50,813 nt of DNA from Primorskyibacter flagellatus (GCF_900176485.1 NZ_FWYD01000025.1:1-50813), one strand, 5' to 3'. Counted from the stretch's first letter, positions 8,398 through 17,696 are shown. Notes: generated from the letters alone by a model not told the origin. Translations and numbers: made by a program.

Positions 8398-9474
8398 ATG
8401 AAGAAAATTCGCTATGCCGTGGTTGGCGCAGGCTGGATATCGCAGGAGGCGTTCATGCCCGGGGTCAGCCAAACCGAGAATTCCAACATTTCCGCCATCG
8501 TCTCAGGGTCGATAGACAAGGCCAGGATGCTTGCGGATTTTCATACGGTTCCGCATGTCTATTCCTACGAGCAGTACGACGAAATGCTTGCCGCAGATGT
8601 ATGTGACGCCGTCTATGTCGCGTTGCCGAACTCGATGCATGCCGATTTTACAATCCGTGCCGCGCGGGCGGGGAAACACATCCTTGTCGAGAAACCTCTG
8701 GCGACGTCGCTTGAGGACGGGACCGCGATGGTCGCAGCGGCCGAGGAAAACGGCGTATTTCTCGTGACCGCCTACCGGTTGCACAACGAGCAGGGAACTG
8801 TCGATGTGCTCGAACGGATTAGAGCCGGAGAGATCGGTGATCCGCGCATCTTCAGCGCGGTTTTCTCCTTTATGCCCGATCCGGACAACCACCGGCTCAA
8901 GGCGGGTCACTGGGGCGGGCCACTTCAGGATGTCGGCGTCTATTGTCTCAATGCGGTCCGGCATGTCTTTGGTGAAGAGCCTGTCGAGGTGACGGCCGTG
9001 CGCAGTCACGGCGACAACAATCCAATGTTTTCCGATGTGGAGGAAAGCATCGCGGTCACGCTTAGCTTCCCGCATGGCCGGTTGGCGCAATTCATTGCGA
9101 GCTTTGGCGCGAACAGCAAGGATTGCTATACCGTCGTCGGGACAAAGGGGAGCCTCACGCTCGACCCTGCCTTCCGGTTCGAGACCCCGACGACCCTGCA
9201 ACGCCGAAACGATGACAGTTTCGCCTTCGAAACGTTCATGCACACGGATCACTTTGCCGGTCAGGTGTCCTACTTTTCCGACTGTATCGTGAACGGGACC
9301 CTGCCTGAACCGGACGGCGGAGAAGGGCTGGCGGACATGCGCGCACTTCTGGCGATCGAGAAGGCCGCCGAGACAGGCCAGGCGCAAAAGATCGACACCC
9401 CGCCGCGACCGTCCCACCCTGACCGGTCAATGGTGCGCGCCTTCCCGACGACGAAAAAACGCTTGCTGCTCTAA
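8398..9474 (+). CDS. Gfo/Idh/MocA-family oxidoreductase, glucose-fructose-oxidoreductase-like
   Basis: NAD(P)-dependent sugar or cyclitol dehydrogenase, 358 residues. The start is ATG 8398, after GGGGAGG (8387-8393), although the frame is open for another 300 bases upstream. The N-terminal Rossmann motif is VVGAGWISQ, the nicotinamide-side motif VEKPLA (catalytic Lys), and the second domain carries GGPLQDVGVYCLNAVRH, the form found in glucose-fructose oxidoreductase relatives. No signal peptide is present, so it should act in the cytoplasm. It is convergent with the PhyH gene, sharing a hairpin terminator, and lies next to the FrcBCA-like importer it probably serves. Confidence 0.88.
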   Translation: MKKIRYAVVGAGWISQEAFMPGVSQTENSNISAIVSGSIDKARMLADFHTVPHVYSYEQYDEMLAADVCDAVYVALPNSMHADFTIRAARAGKHILVEKPLATSLEDGTAMVAAAEENGVFLVTAYRLHNEQGTVDVLERIRAGEIGDPRIFSAVFSFMPDPDNHRLKAGHWGGPLQDVGVYCLNAVRHVFGEEPVEVTAVRSHGDNNPMFSDVEESIAVTLSFPHGRLAQFIASFGANSKDCYTVVGTKGSLTLDPAFRFETPTTLQRRNDDSFAFETFMHTDHFAGQVSYFSDCIVNGTLPEPDGGEGLADMRALLAIEKAAETGQAQKIDTPPRPSHPDRSMVRAFPTTKKRLLL

Positions 9475-9502
9475 CGGCGACGACGTGTCCCTAAGAACGA
9501 AA

Positions 9503-9536
9503 AACGCCTCGCCATAAATGATTTCCGGCGAGGCGT
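9503..9536 (-). terminator. Bidirectional stem-loop terminator between Gfo/Idh and PhyH genes
   Basis: AACGCCTCGCC (9503-9513) and GGCGAGGCGTT (9526-9536) form a perfect 11-bp stem with a 13-base loop. On the minus strand it is followed by TTTTCGTTCTT, so it is a convincing intrinsic terminator for the PhyH gene. On the plus strand the U-tract is lacking. Confidence 0.8.
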
Positions 9537-9557
9537 TCGCGGTACGAAGCGGTGACG

Positions 9558-10736
9558 TCAGCCGCGACGTCGGGCGTCGAGCGTGTCGATCAGGGCAGTG
9601 AACGCGGCGGGTGTGGTGCCGTCGGCGAGGGCATCGCGCATCAGGTCGGCATGGGTGCGTGGCGACATCCCCCCGACCGCAGGATCGGTGTCAAGATTGG
9701 TTGGAAAGGCATAGCCTTCGGCACTTGCGCTTATGATCCGCTCAAGCGCGTCTTCGCTCCAGCCGCCGCCGGAGAGCACGGGGAAGAGCGCCGTGATCAT
9801 TCTTGTGCGATCAATGGCTTCCATGGGTCGGCCCATCGCCGAGGAGACCTGTAGCAGGTTCACAAGCCGGAACCGGTCCTCGGTGACATTTGCCCCCGCA
9901 CAATGCATGACCGCGGGGTTGAAGAAGATCGCATCGCCCTTGTTCATCGGCAATTGCGAGCGTGCGGACTGGAAATAGTCCTGAAATTCCGGACGTTCGA
10001 ACGCAAGATAGCCTTCGAAGTACATCTGGCTGTAGGGCAGATACAGGGTCGGTCCGGTCTCAAGGGGCATGTCAATATGCGCGACACCACCCTGAAGGGT
10101 CAGCATTGGCGATAGCTCCTGAACATGGGCAGGATAGGCCTCTTGCCGTTCCGGTGTCATGAACCCGAGGTGATAGTCGCGATGCGCGTCCTGCGCCTTG
10201 CCGCCGGGATTGACCCGAAAGCACTGCGCCGTCATCTGGTATCCCGGTCCAAGCCATGCCCGGCACGCCATGTCGATCGCGGAATAGCTGAAGTAGTCTG
10301 CAAAATTCTTCGGGTCCGCCAGGCAGTGTTTCTGAAGCGAATTCCACACTCGGTCATTCGATCCGGCGGTAATGAAATAATCCCCGCGTGCACTGGCGTC
10401 CTTTTCCTCCGCGATGATCGCGGAAAACACCTCGGTCGCGCGATCCATCACCGCCGCGTTCGGGATTGCACCCCGTAAGACGATCACGCCGGGTCCGGTG
10501 CGAAAGGCCGTCGCCCATTCCGCCATCAACGCAAGGCGCTCTTCGCCGCGCGTCTCGGCCGCTTTGGCGGCATCATAGATCAACACATTCTGCTCGGTAG
10601 CCTGAGCGTGGGGCCAATCCTCGAGACGTGTCTCGCGGTCGCACAGGCGCACCAAATCGTCGAGTTCGCCATCCGTCCGGTTGATCCAGACCTTTCGGCG
10701 GCGGTCGTCGCTTAGGGGTTGTGCTTCATCTTTCAT
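9558..10736 (-). CDS. Phytanoyl-CoA dioxygenase (PhyH) family Fe(II)/2-oxoglutarate oxygenase
   Basis: Cytoplasmic oxygenase of 392 residues. The 2-His-1-carboxylate iron site is visible as HRDYH (H185, D187) and MHCAG (H278); R290, twelve residues after the distal His, is the likely 2-oxoglutarate anchor. The start is ATG 10736, preceded by AGGGAGGAAG; a longer frame upstream has no ribosome-binding site. It is clearly paralogous to the PhyH at 18935-20053 (shared WLGPGYQM, HRDYHLGFMT, VNLLQ). It is divergent from the FrcBCA-like importer, with the shared operator just outside its promoter. PhyH enzymes hydroxylate or oxidatively demethylate small molecules; the substrate here is unknown and not necessarily a CoA ester. 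Confidence 0.85.
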   Translation of the reverse strand: MKDEAQPLSDDRRRKVWINRTDGELDDLVRLCDRETRLEDWPHAQATEQNVLIYDAAKAAETRGEERLALMAEWATAFRTGPGVIVLRGAIPNAAVMDRATEVFSAIIAEEKDASARGDYFITAGSNDRVWNSLQKHCLADPKNFADYFSYSAIDMACRAWLGPGYQMTAQCFRVNPGGKAQDAHRDYHLGFMTPERQEAYPAHVQELSPMLTLQGGVAHIDMPLETGPTLYLPYSQMYFEGYLAFERPEFQDYFQSARSQLPMNKGDAIFFNPAVMHCAGANVTEDRFRLVNLLQVSSAMGRPMEAIDRTRMITALFPVLSGGGWSEDALERIISASAEGYAFPTNLDTDPAVGGMSPRTHADLMRDALADGTTPAAFTALIDTLDARRRG

Positions 10737-10854
10737 GACTTCCTCCCTGGATGGTCGCGCCGGTATGTCGACGCGACAGTCGCCACCGCACATTCCGGCA
10801 CCGTTTCTTCCCCAGAAAGGCGTGGCCATGATCGGTTTGCGATCCATGGTCGCA

Positions 10855-10900
10855 ATAAAACGTATATTGATAAAAACTTACAATTGCAACGCGTGTTGCT
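10855..10900 (-). promoter_or_regulatory. Promoter of the PhyH gene with TGCAA-N6-TTGC operator, divergent to importer B
   Basis: On the minus strand, TTGTAA (10878-10883) and TTTTAT (10855-10860) are separated by 17 bases. Immediately outside the -35 box is TGCAACGCGTGTTGCT (10885-10900), one mismatch from TGCAA-N6-TTGCA. The site sits in the 297-base divergent region and could control both directions. Confidence 0.6.
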
Positions 10901-11033
10901 TTCTGTTTACGCTTGGGTGGGTGGTCATTGGAGGATGAGCATTCACGCGGCGCTAGACAGGGCCGAAAACACCGTCGCGACGGGGTCCAGCGGCGGGTTA
11001 TTTCCAAGGATCCACGACCTGGGAGGAGAACCC

Positions 11034-11984
11034 TTGAATACATTTTTCAAGACCGTGGCAGTCGCCGCGATTGCAACCATGAGCTTCGGTTTCGGCACTA
11101 TGGCAAAAGCCGAGGGCGAGAACCTCGTATACATTTATCATTCGGGCGATGAGGACTTCTGGTGGAACACCATCAAGAACACGCTCGACCAAGCCGAAAA
11201 AGAACTCGGGATCAACATCGACATTCGCAATCCCCCGAACGGGGATTCTGCGCAGATGGCCCGTATCGTCGAACAGGCCGCCGCCGCCAACTACGACGGT
11301 ATGATCGTCACGATCGGCGACTACGACGCCTTGCGCGATGCGATCACGGGCGCCGTTGACAACGGTATGCCTGTCATCACGGTGAACTCAGGCACTCAAG
11401 AGCAGTCGGAATCCATGGGCGCGCTGATGCATATCGGTCAGCCCGAGTACGAAGCCGGCCGCCTGGGTGGCGTTCGCGCCAAAGCCGATGGCGTGACCGA
11501 TTTCGTCTGCTTCAACCACCAGGTCGGAAACATTCCGCTGACCGACCGTTGTGCGGGTTTCGCCGAAGGTCTCGGTCTTGATGACCTTGGTGATCGCATG
11601 GTCGATCTCGGCGGCGATCCCGTCCAGGCCAAGAACCGTGCCTTCGCGTATCTCAAGGCAAACCCGGATGTAAGCGCGATCCTGACGCTCGGCCCCAACG
11701 GTGGCGATCCGACTTTGCAGGCTCTTGAGGAACTCGGTCTTGCCGGCGAGATCTACTGGGCGTCTTTTGAGCTGTCCGACGACATGATCGGCGCGCTCAA
11801 GGAGGGGACCCTGCAGTGGTCGATCGACCAACAACAGTTCTTCCAAGGCTACCTCGCGGCCAACTTGCTGACCAACTACATCCGCTACGGCGTGCGCATC
11901 CCGCACCACATCAATTCCGGCCCCGGGTTCCTGACCAAGGACAATATCGGGCAGGTTGAAACGCTCATCGGCACATTCCGCTGA
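11034..11984 (+). CDS. Sugar ABC transporter substrate-binding protein (importer B, FrcB-like)
   Basis: Periplasmic binding protein of the ribose/fructose type, 316 residues. I place the start at TTG 11034, six bases after GGGAGGAGA (11021-11029): this gives a complete Sec signal peptide (MNTFFKTVAVAAIA to AKA, cleavage near residue 26). No in-frame ATG gives as good a leader; the next ones fall inside it. The mature protein shows the family's ligand-cleft segments such as YHSGDEDFWWNTIKN and ILTLGPNGGDPTLQAL. Order SBP, permease, single-domain ATPase matches rhizobial frcBCA. A GC-rich hairpin (12006-12026) separates it from the permease gene. Confidence 0.88.
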   Translation: MNTFFKTVAVAAIATMSFGFGTMAKAEGENLVYIYHSGDEDFWWNTIKNTLDQAEKELGINIDIRNPPNGDSAQMARIVEQAAAANYDGMIVTIGDYDALRDAITGAVDNGMPVITVNSGTQEQSESMGALMHIGQPEYEAGRLGGVRAKADGVTDFVCFNHQVGNIPLTDRCAGFAEGLGLDDLGDRMVDLGGDPVQAKNRAFAYLKANPDVSAILTLGPNGGDPTLQALEELGLAGEIYWASFELSDDMIGALKEGTLQWSIDQQQFFQGYLAANLLTNYIRYGVRIPHHINSGPGFLTKDNIGQVETLIGTFR

Positions 11985-12005
11985 TCATACTCAAGTTCCT
12001 TGCGC

Positions 12006-12026
12006 GGGGCCGTTCGAAGCGGCCCC
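12006..12026 (+). promoter_or_regulatory. Stem-loop after the SBP gene of importer B
   Basis: GGGGCCG (12006-12012) pairs with CGGCCCC (12020-12026), followed by GTCTTGTCC. It lies 21 bases past the SBP stop and 22 before the permease start. Same position as the hairpins in the other four importers. Confidence 0.6.
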
Positions 12027-12048
12027 GTCTTGTCCAATGAGGTAAACA

Positions 12049-13164
12049 ATGTCCGACGAGACCGTTTCTGACGAAAGGGTAAAATCCCTTTCCATTGCTC
12101 AACGCTTCCTGATGCGCCCGGAGATGGGGTCATTTTGCGGCGTGATTCTGGTTATCATCTTTTTCCTTTTGATCGCCTCCGACAATGGCATGTTCAATCT
12201 CGATGGCGTGCGGAACTGGTCGGTCGTCTCGGCGCAGTTCGCGATTATCGCCGTCGGCGCCTGCCTGTTGATGATCGCGGGCGAGTTCGATTTGTCCGTG
12301 GGCTCGATGATCGGCTTTTCGGGCATGGTGCTAGCCATCACGAACGTCCATTTCGGGTATCCGATGTGGGTTGGTATCATTGCCGCGTTCGTGTTTTCGG
12401 TCGCGCTTGGTGCCTTCAACGGTTTCCTGGTGATCAAGACGAAACTTCCCAGTTTCATCGTGACGCTCGCGTTTCTCTACATTTTGCGCGGGCTGACGAT
12501 CTTCATGTCCGTCACCACCACAAGCAAGACCATTCTGAGTGGCATGAAGCCTGCCGCCGAAGCCGACTGGCTTGCCCCGATATTCGGCGGTGAGGCGTTC
12601 AAGTTCGCCTTCACATGGATGGCCGAAAAGGGCTGGATCGACACGTTTTCGCGCGGGAGCATGGAAGGACAGCCTGTCGTCAGCGGTGTGCCGGCGCTGA
12701 TCCTGTGGGCCATCGGCCTTGTGATCTTCGGCCAGTTCGTCCTGACGCGCACACGCTTCGGAAACTGGATATACGCCTCCGGTGGCGATGCGCATGCCGC
12801 GGAATATGCCGGTATTCCGGTGAAGCGCGTCAAAGTACTCATGTTCATGTTCACGGCGTTCTGTGCCTGCATTTTCGCGATGTGCCAGGTGACGGAGTTT
12901 GGCTCGGCCGGTGCAGACCGTGGCCTGCTCAAGGAATTCGAGGCGATCATCTGTGTGGTCATCGGCGGCGCGCTTCTGACCGGCGGCTACGGGTCGGTGA
13001 TCGGAGCCGGACTGGGCGCGATCATGTTCGGTGTCGTCCAGCAGGGCCTGTTCTTTTCAGGGGCCGAAAGCTCGCTGTTTCGCGTCTTCCTGGGAAGTCT
13101 CCTGCTTATTGCGGTGATCACCAATACCTATATTCGCCGTCGCATTATCGGCGCGGGAGACTGA
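12049..13164 (+). CDS. Sugar ABC transporter permease (importer B, FrcC-like)
   Basis: Inner-membrane permease of 371 residues, in the RbsC superfamily but longer than the usual 320-330 because of an N-terminal extension of about 35 residues and an insert near residues 165-205 (between MKPAAEADW and GSMEGQPVVS), as in FrcC. Motifs include LLMIAGEFDLSVGSMIG and LKEFEAIICVVIGGALLTGGYGS. Its stop is one base from the ATPase start. It should form the membrane channel with a homodimer of the single-domain ATPase next to it. Confidence 0.9.
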   Translation: MSDETVSDERVKSLSIAQRFLMRPEMGSFCGVILVIIFFLLIASDNGMFNLDGVRNWSVVSAQFAIIAVGACLLMIAGEFDLSVGSMIGFSGMVLAITNVHFGYPMWVGIIAAFVFSVALGAFNGFLVIKTKLPSFIVTLAFLYILRGLTIFMSVTTTSKTILSGMKPAAEADWLAPIFGGEAFKFAFTWMAEKGWIDTFSRGSMEGQPVVSGVPALILWAIGLVIFGQFVLTRTRFGNWIYASGGDAHAAEYAGIPVKRVKVLMFMFTAFCACIFAMCQVTEFGSAGADRGLLKEFEAIICVVIGGALLTGGYGSVIGAGLGAIMFGVVQQGLFFSGAESSLFRVFLGSLLLIAVITNTYIRRRIIGAGD

Positions 13165-13165
13165 C

Positions 13166-13945
13166 ATGACCCAACCCATCTTGCGCCTTGAGAACATCAA
13201 AAAGCACTTCGGTTCTGTCATCGCATTGGACGGTGTCTCGTTCGATCTGAGGCCCGGCGAATGCCATTGTCTCCTCGGCGATAACGGAGCCGGGAAGTCG
13301 ACCTTCATCAAGACAATGTCCGGCGTGCATTCGCCCACGGAAGGGAAGATCTACTTCGAGGGCGAAGAGGTGACCTTTCACAGCACACATGACGCCATCG
13401 AACGGGGCATCGCGACGGTCTATCAGGATCTCGGAATGATCCCGCTGATGTCGGTCAGCCGCAACTTCTTCATGGGTCATGAACCGACCCGGCGCCGCAT
13501 GGGCGTGCACCTGTTCAATTACAAATTGGCAAACGAGGTGACGATGGACGAGATGCGACGCATGGGTATCAACCTTCGAAGCCCCGAACAGGCGGTCGGC
13601 ACATTGTCGGGCGGTGAGCGCCAGACCGTCGCCATTGCCCGCGCGGTCCATTTCGGGGCCAAAGTCCTCATTCTAGACGAACCGACTTCGGCGCTCGGCG
13701 TGCGGCAAACATCCAACGTGCTGCATACCATAGACAAGGTGCGCAAACAGGGCGTTGGTGTGGTGTTTATCTCCCACAACATCCGCCATGCGCTGGCGGT
13801 AGGTGACCGTTTTACGGTTCTGAACCGTGGACGCACCCTTGGCACGGCGGAGCGCGGCAAGATCGAAGAAAGCGAACTTCAGGATATGATGGCCGGTGGT
13901 CAGAAGCTTGCGGTTCTGGACTCGTCGCTCGGCGGGACCGTCTGA
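13166..13945 (+). CDS. Sugar ABC transporter ATPase, single-domain (importer B, FrcA-like)
   Basis: Cytoplasmic ATPase of 259 residues, one nucleotide-binding domain only. Walker A is GDNGAGKST (about 37-45), signature LSGGERQTV, Walker B VLILDEPTSAL followed by GVRQ. The missing Asp in the D-loop is characteristic of FrcA-type proteins rather than damage. It starts one base after the permease stop and ends operon B; 224 bases follow before operon C. Confidence 0.92.
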   Translation: MTQPILRLENIKKHFGSVIALDGVSFDLRPGECHCLLGDNGAGKSTFIKTMSGVHSPTEGKIYFEGEEVTFHSTHDAIERGIATVYQDLGMIPLMSVSRNFFMGHEPTRRRMGVHLFNYKLANEVTMDEMRRMGINLRSPEQAVGTLSGGERQTVAIARAVHFGAKVLILDEPTSALGVRQTSNVLHTIDKVRKQGVGVVFISHNIRHALAVGDRFTVLNRGRTLGTAERGKIEESELQDMMAGGQKLAVLDSSLGGTV

Positions 13946-14104
13946 CGCAAGACGTCCAGACCGTGAACAGAATGGTTCGTTGGCGTTTTCTGTCCGACCG
14001 AAGAGCGGCTTCCATTCTGGCCGCCGTTATTCGGGACGTTCCGTCGGGAATGTCCGGTCTTTCCGGCGGGCCAAGTGCCTTTTGATCCAACACTGCTCAG
14101 GCGA

Positions 14105-14141
14105 CGCAATGAATGTTGCAATGCATCCATTCGCGTATAAT
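14105..14141 (+). promoter_or_regulatory. Promoter of operon C with operator CGCAA-N6-TTGCA
   Basis: CGCAATGAATGTTGCA (14105-14120) is one mismatch from TGCAA-N6-TTGCA; on the reverse strand it matches the site before the RpiR gene at 15 of 16 bases. Fifteen bases on is a perfect TATAAT (14136-14141), giving a leader of only about 20 bases before ATG 14170. No good -35 box is present; the operator occupies that position. Confidence 0.65.
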
Positions 14142-14169
14142 ATCGCTGCAAGGGGGAGGAGAATCAACC

Positions 14170-15702
14170 ATGGACCAAGCGTCTAGCGCCTTGTTGTCTC
14201 TGCGCGGGATCTCTCACGCTTTCGGTGCGAACCGCGTTCTGAAGGCTGTTGATCTTGAGGTGAATGCAGGCGAAGTTCTTGCGTTGGCCGGGGAGAACGG
14301 GGCCGGTAAATCGACCTTGATGAAGATCATCGGCGGCTACCTGCCCCCGCAGTCGGGAGATGTCCTGTGGAAGCAGGCCCCATTGCCCGAGGGGCTGCGC
14401 ACGGTAGAGGACGCTGGCATCACGCTGGTTCATCAGGAATTTGCGCTAATCCCTGACATGACGGTGGCCGAGAATATCCATCTCGGACGCGAACCCAGAA
14501 AGTGGGGCCTGATCGACCGTGCCCGGATGCACCGCCAGGCGCGCGAGGCATTGGGGCTTTTGAACGCGGAGATTTCTCCCGGAGCCGGTCTTGCACGGTT
14601 GCCGGTCGCCTCTTGGCAGATTGTCGAACTGGCAAAAGCTTTTGCAGCCCGCCCGCATCTTTTGCTTATGGACGAGCCCACCGCAGTGCTGGGTCGCGAT
14701 GAAGCCGCCGCTTTGTTCGATCGCATCCGCGCCTATACGACCGCCGGTGGCACGGTGATCTTCACCTCGCACAGACTGGACGAGGTGCGTGAAATCGCGG
14801 ATCGCGTTGCCGTGTTGCGCGACGGGCAGATCACACTGAACAAACCAATCCAAGACGTTAGTGAGCATGATATAGCAAGTGCCATGGTGGGTCGCGAAAT
14901 GAGCGATCTCTTCGTGCCGAGGATCACACCGGTCGTGGCCAGACCCGTGCTCGAGGTCGAGGGTCTTGATGTTCCGCGCGAGATCGGCGCCCCCGTCAAG
15001 GACGCTTCGTTCGCTCTGTATCCCGGAGAGATTCTGGGCGTGGCCGGTCTGGTCGGGGCAGGGCGCACCGAGATGTTCGAAGGTCTGGTGGGATTGCGTC
15101 CGGCACATGCGCGACGCTTCGCGCTCTCGGGCAAGGATCAAGTCCTGCCTTGCGCCCGCGAGGCATGGCAATGCGGCATCGCCTATCTCACCGAAGATCG
15201 CAAATCGCGCGGACTATTGCTCGACAAGGACCTATTGGTGAATGCCACGCTCGTTAGTGGCGCGCTGTTTGGCGGCGCCCGCATTGATCGGCGTGCGGAC
15301 GCCGCCGATTTCGACGCGGCGCGCGCCAGGTTCGACATTCGCGCGGCAGGTCCGGCTACAACGGCTGGCCAGCTGTCCGGCGGCAACCAGCAAAAGCTAT
15401 TGCTCGCCAAGACGCTCGCGACCGATCCGCAGGTCGTCATACTCGACGAGCCGACCCGCGGCGTGGACATCGGCGCGAAAAGCCAGATTTACCGGATTAT
15501 CGCCAAGCTTGCGGAACAAGGCAAAGCGGTGGTGGTGATCAGTTCCGAAATGCCTGAACTCATCGGATTGGCCCATCGCATCCTCGTCATGGATCGCGGG
15601 CGGATATCCGGAGTTCTGACACAACCCGAGGATGGTCAGATTTCTGAACATGAAATTCTCCGTCTCGGTCTTGGGCTCGAAAATGAAGAGGATGCCGCAT
15701 GA
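14170..15702 (+). CDS. Sugar ABC transporter ATPase, RbsA type (importer C)
   Basis: Two-domain cytoplasmic ATPase of 510 residues. The start is ATG 14170 after AGGGGGAGGAG (14151-14161). First domain: Walker A GENGAGKST, Walker B LLLMDEPTAVLG. Second domain: degenerate P-loop GLVGAGRTE, signature LSGGNQQKLLLAKTL, Walker B VVILDEPTRGVDIG. This is the standard asymmetric RbsA plan. It is the first gene of operon C and its 3' end overlaps the permease start by 4 bases. Confidence 0.93.
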   Translation: MDQASSALLSLRGISHAFGANRVLKAVDLEVNAGEVLALAGENGAGKSTLMKIIGGYLPPQSGDVLWKQAPLPEGLRTVEDAGITLVHQEFALIPDMTVAENIHLGREPRKWGLIDRARMHRQAREALGLLNAEISPGAGLARLPVASWQIVELAKAFAARPHLLLMDEPTAVLGRDEAAALFDRIRAYTTAGGTVIFTSHRLDEVREIADRVAVLRDGQITLNKPIQDVSEHDIASAMVGREMSDLFVPRITPVVARPVLEVEGLDVPREIGAPVKDASFALYPGEILGVAGLVGAGRTEMFEGLVGLRPAHARRFALSGKDQVLPCAREAWQCGIAYLTEDRKSRGLLLDKDLLVNATLVSGALFGGARIDRRADAADFDAARARFDIRAAGPATTAGQLSGGNQQKLLLAKTLATDPQVVILDEPTRGVDIGAKSQIYRIIAKLAEQGKAVVVISSEMPELIGLAHRILVMDRGRISGVLTQPEDGQISEHEILRLGLGLENEEDAA

Positions 15703-16703
15703 GCATGGCACTGGACATGGGCAAAACCGACCGGACCCTTCCAAAGCTGATGGGACTGTTGGGCAAACTCGGGCCGCTTTTGGCCTTGGCGCTTCTCGTC
15801 GTCGTCGGGGCTCTCGTCAGCCCGACGTTCTCAACCACCGAAAATATTCTCAACGTGCTCACGCGGTCTTCGATCATCGGCATCATCGCTATCGGGGCGA
15901 CGTTCGTGATCACGTCTCGCGGGCTCGACCTGTCCGTCGGCGCCATGGCGGCGCTGGTTGCGGGGCTTTCCGTGATGGTGATGAACGGCTTGTCGGCCTC
16001 GCTTTCCGCCACGCTCGCTGTGGTGTTGGGTCTGGTGGCCGCGCTCTTTCTCGGCGCAGCCGCAGGGTTCGTGAACGGCACGCTAACTGTGAAAGGCAGG
16101 GTTGAAGCGTTCATCGTGACCCTCGGGACGATGGGGATCATGCGGTCGCTTGTCACATGGTTGTCGGATGGTGGGTCAATCTCGCTTGATTTCGCCCTTC
16201 GTGGCGTGGGCCGCCCGCTATACTACGGGACCGTTCTCGGAATTCCGGTGCCGATCATCGTCTTCGGCCTTCTGGCCATCGCCGGGGAACTGGTGCTGAC
16301 GCGGTTGCGCTTCGGGCGTCACGTGGCCGCAATCGGGTCGAATTCCGAGGTGGCGCGTTACTCTGCGATATCCGTCGATAAAGTCCGGATCGCGACTTAC
16401 GTCCTGCAAGGCGTCTGCGTCGGGATTGCGACGCTGATTTACGTGCCACGCCTCGGTGCGGTGACCCCGTCCACGGGCATGCTATGGGAACTAGAGGCCA
16501 TTGCCGCCGTGATCATCGGGGGCACCGCTCTTTCGGGTGGGCAAGGTAGGGTGTGGGGGACCGTCGCGGGCGTCCTCATCCTCGGTGTCGTTTCCAACAT
16601 CTTGAACCTGACCGATTTCATTAGCCCGCACCTGAACGGAGCCTTTCAAGGCGCGATCATCATTGTGGCGGTCTTCCTGCAACGCAAACGCGTTTCAGCC
16701 TGA
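15699..16703 (+). CDS. Sugar ABC transporter permease, RbsC type (importer C)
   Basis: Inner-membrane permease of 334 residues with multiple hydrophobic segments. Family motifs: GATFVITSRGLDLSVGAM and ELEAIAAVIIGGTALSGGQG. Serine-glycine in the usual ISGGIDLSVG motif is replaced by SRG. It overlaps the ATPase gene by 4 bases and precedes the SBP gene by 33 bases, so importer C has the order ATPase, permease, SBP, unlike A, B, D and E. Confidence 0.92.
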   Translation: MSMALDMGKTDRTLPKLMGLLGKLGPLLALALLVVVGALVSPTFSTTENILNVLTRSSIIGIIAIGATFVITSRGLDLSVGAMAALVAGLSVMVMNGLSASLSATLAVVLGLVAALFLGAAAGFVNGTLTVKGRVEAFIVTLGTMGIMRSLVTWLSDGGSISLDFALRGVGRPLYYGTVLGIPVPIIVFGLLAIAGELVLTRLRFGRHVAAIGSNSEVARYSAISVDKVRIATYVLQGVCVGIATLIYVPRLGAVTPSTGMLWELEAIAAVIIGGTALSGGQGRVWGTVAGVLILGVVSNILNLTDFISPHLNGAFQGAIIIVAVFLQRKRVSA

Positions 16704-16736
16704 TCCATTGCCCGCAAACAAAACCAGGAGGAACCT

Positions 16737-17696
16737 ATGTCCATTACAAGACGCACCATCATCAAAATCGCTGCGGCCGGCGCGATGATCTCGCTCGCCG
16801 CGCCTGCAATTGCGCAGGAGGGCGGCGCAAAGATCGGCGTGGCCATTCCCGCGGCCACCCACGGTTGGACGGGTGGTTTGAACTACCACACCGAGCGCAC
16901 CATCGCCGCCATGGAAGCCGCGTTTCCCCAGATAGAGTTCGTTCTGACGACGGCAGGCGATGTCCAGTCCCAGGTGAACAACATCGAAGACATGGTCGCT
17001 CAAGGCATCAACGCGCTGGTGATCCTGCCCATGGAAAGCGACCCGTTGACGGAGCCGGTCAAGGCCGCGAAGGCGCGCGGAATCTTCATCACGACCGTGG
17101 ATCGCGGTCTATCCGAAGAGGGCGTGGAAGATCTCTATGTCGGCGGCAACAATGCGCAGTACGGCACCATTGCGGCCGAGTATTTCAAGGACAAGCTGCC
17201 CGACGGCGGCAAAATTGTCGTGATGCGCGGTATTCCGACCGCTATCGATAACATCCGCATCGACGCGTTCAACGCTGCGCTGGAAGGGTCCGGAATCGAA
17301 GTTCTCGATATGCAGTATGGCAATTGGAATCCTGACAAGGGCTTCGAGTTGATGCAGGACTATCTGAGCCGGTTCGAGCAGATCGACGGTGTCTGGGCTG
17401 GCGATGACGATGCCGCACTGGGTGCCAAGGCAGCGATCGAACAGTCCGGCCGTGCAGACGACATGGTCCTGCTTGGCGGGTCGGGTATGAACACGGTGAT
17501 CAAGATGATCATGGACGGCGATGCCCTGATCGACGCGGACATCTTCTATCCGCCCACGCTGATCGTTCCGGCCATCGAAATTACGACGATGCGCTACGCG
17601 ACCCAAGCCCCGATCCAGGGTCGTTACGAACTCGACAGTCCTTTGATCACAAAAGAAAACGCGGTAGATTTCTATTTCCCCGATAGCCCTTACTGA
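16737..17696 (+). CDS. Sugar ABC transporter substrate-binding protein with twin-arginine-like leader (importer C)
   Basis: Periplasmic binding protein of the ribose type, 319 residues. The leader MSITRRTIIKIAAAGAMIS fits the twin-arginine pattern (TRRTIIK for SRRxFLK) with a hydrophobic core and AIAQ cleavage near residue 27, so export by the Tat pathway, already folded, is possible. Mature features include AATHGWTGGLNYHTER and the hinge-side GDDDAALGAKAAIEQSG. AGGAGG precedes the ATG. A stem-loop (17709-17739) follows, then the Gfo/Idh gene. Confidence 0.9.
   Translation: MSITRRTIIKIAAAGAMISLAAPAIAQEGGAKIGVAIPAATHGWTGGLNYHTERTIAAMEAAFPQIEFVLTTAGDVQSQVNNIEDMVAQGINALVILPMESDPLTEPVKAAKARGIFITTVDRGLSEEGVEDLYVGGNNAQYGTIAAEYFKDKLPDGGKIVVMRGIPTAIDNIRIDAFNAALEGSGIEVLDMQYGNWNPDKGFELMQDYLSRFEQIDGVWAGDDDAALGAKAAIEQSGRADDMVLLGGSGMNTVIKMIMDGDALIDADIFYPPTLIVPAIEITTMRYATQAPIQGRYELDSPLITKENAVDFYFPDSPY

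Noticed and set aside
8503-9417. Minus-strand open frame of about 300 codons opposite the Gfo/Idh gene
   Set aside because: A shadow frame of a GC-rich gene; composition and lack of motifs do not support coding.
10719-11033. N-terminal extension of the importer B binding protein
   Set aside because: It would place the signal peptide over 100 residues into the protein; the TTG at 11034 with GGGAGGAGA upstream gives a normal leader.
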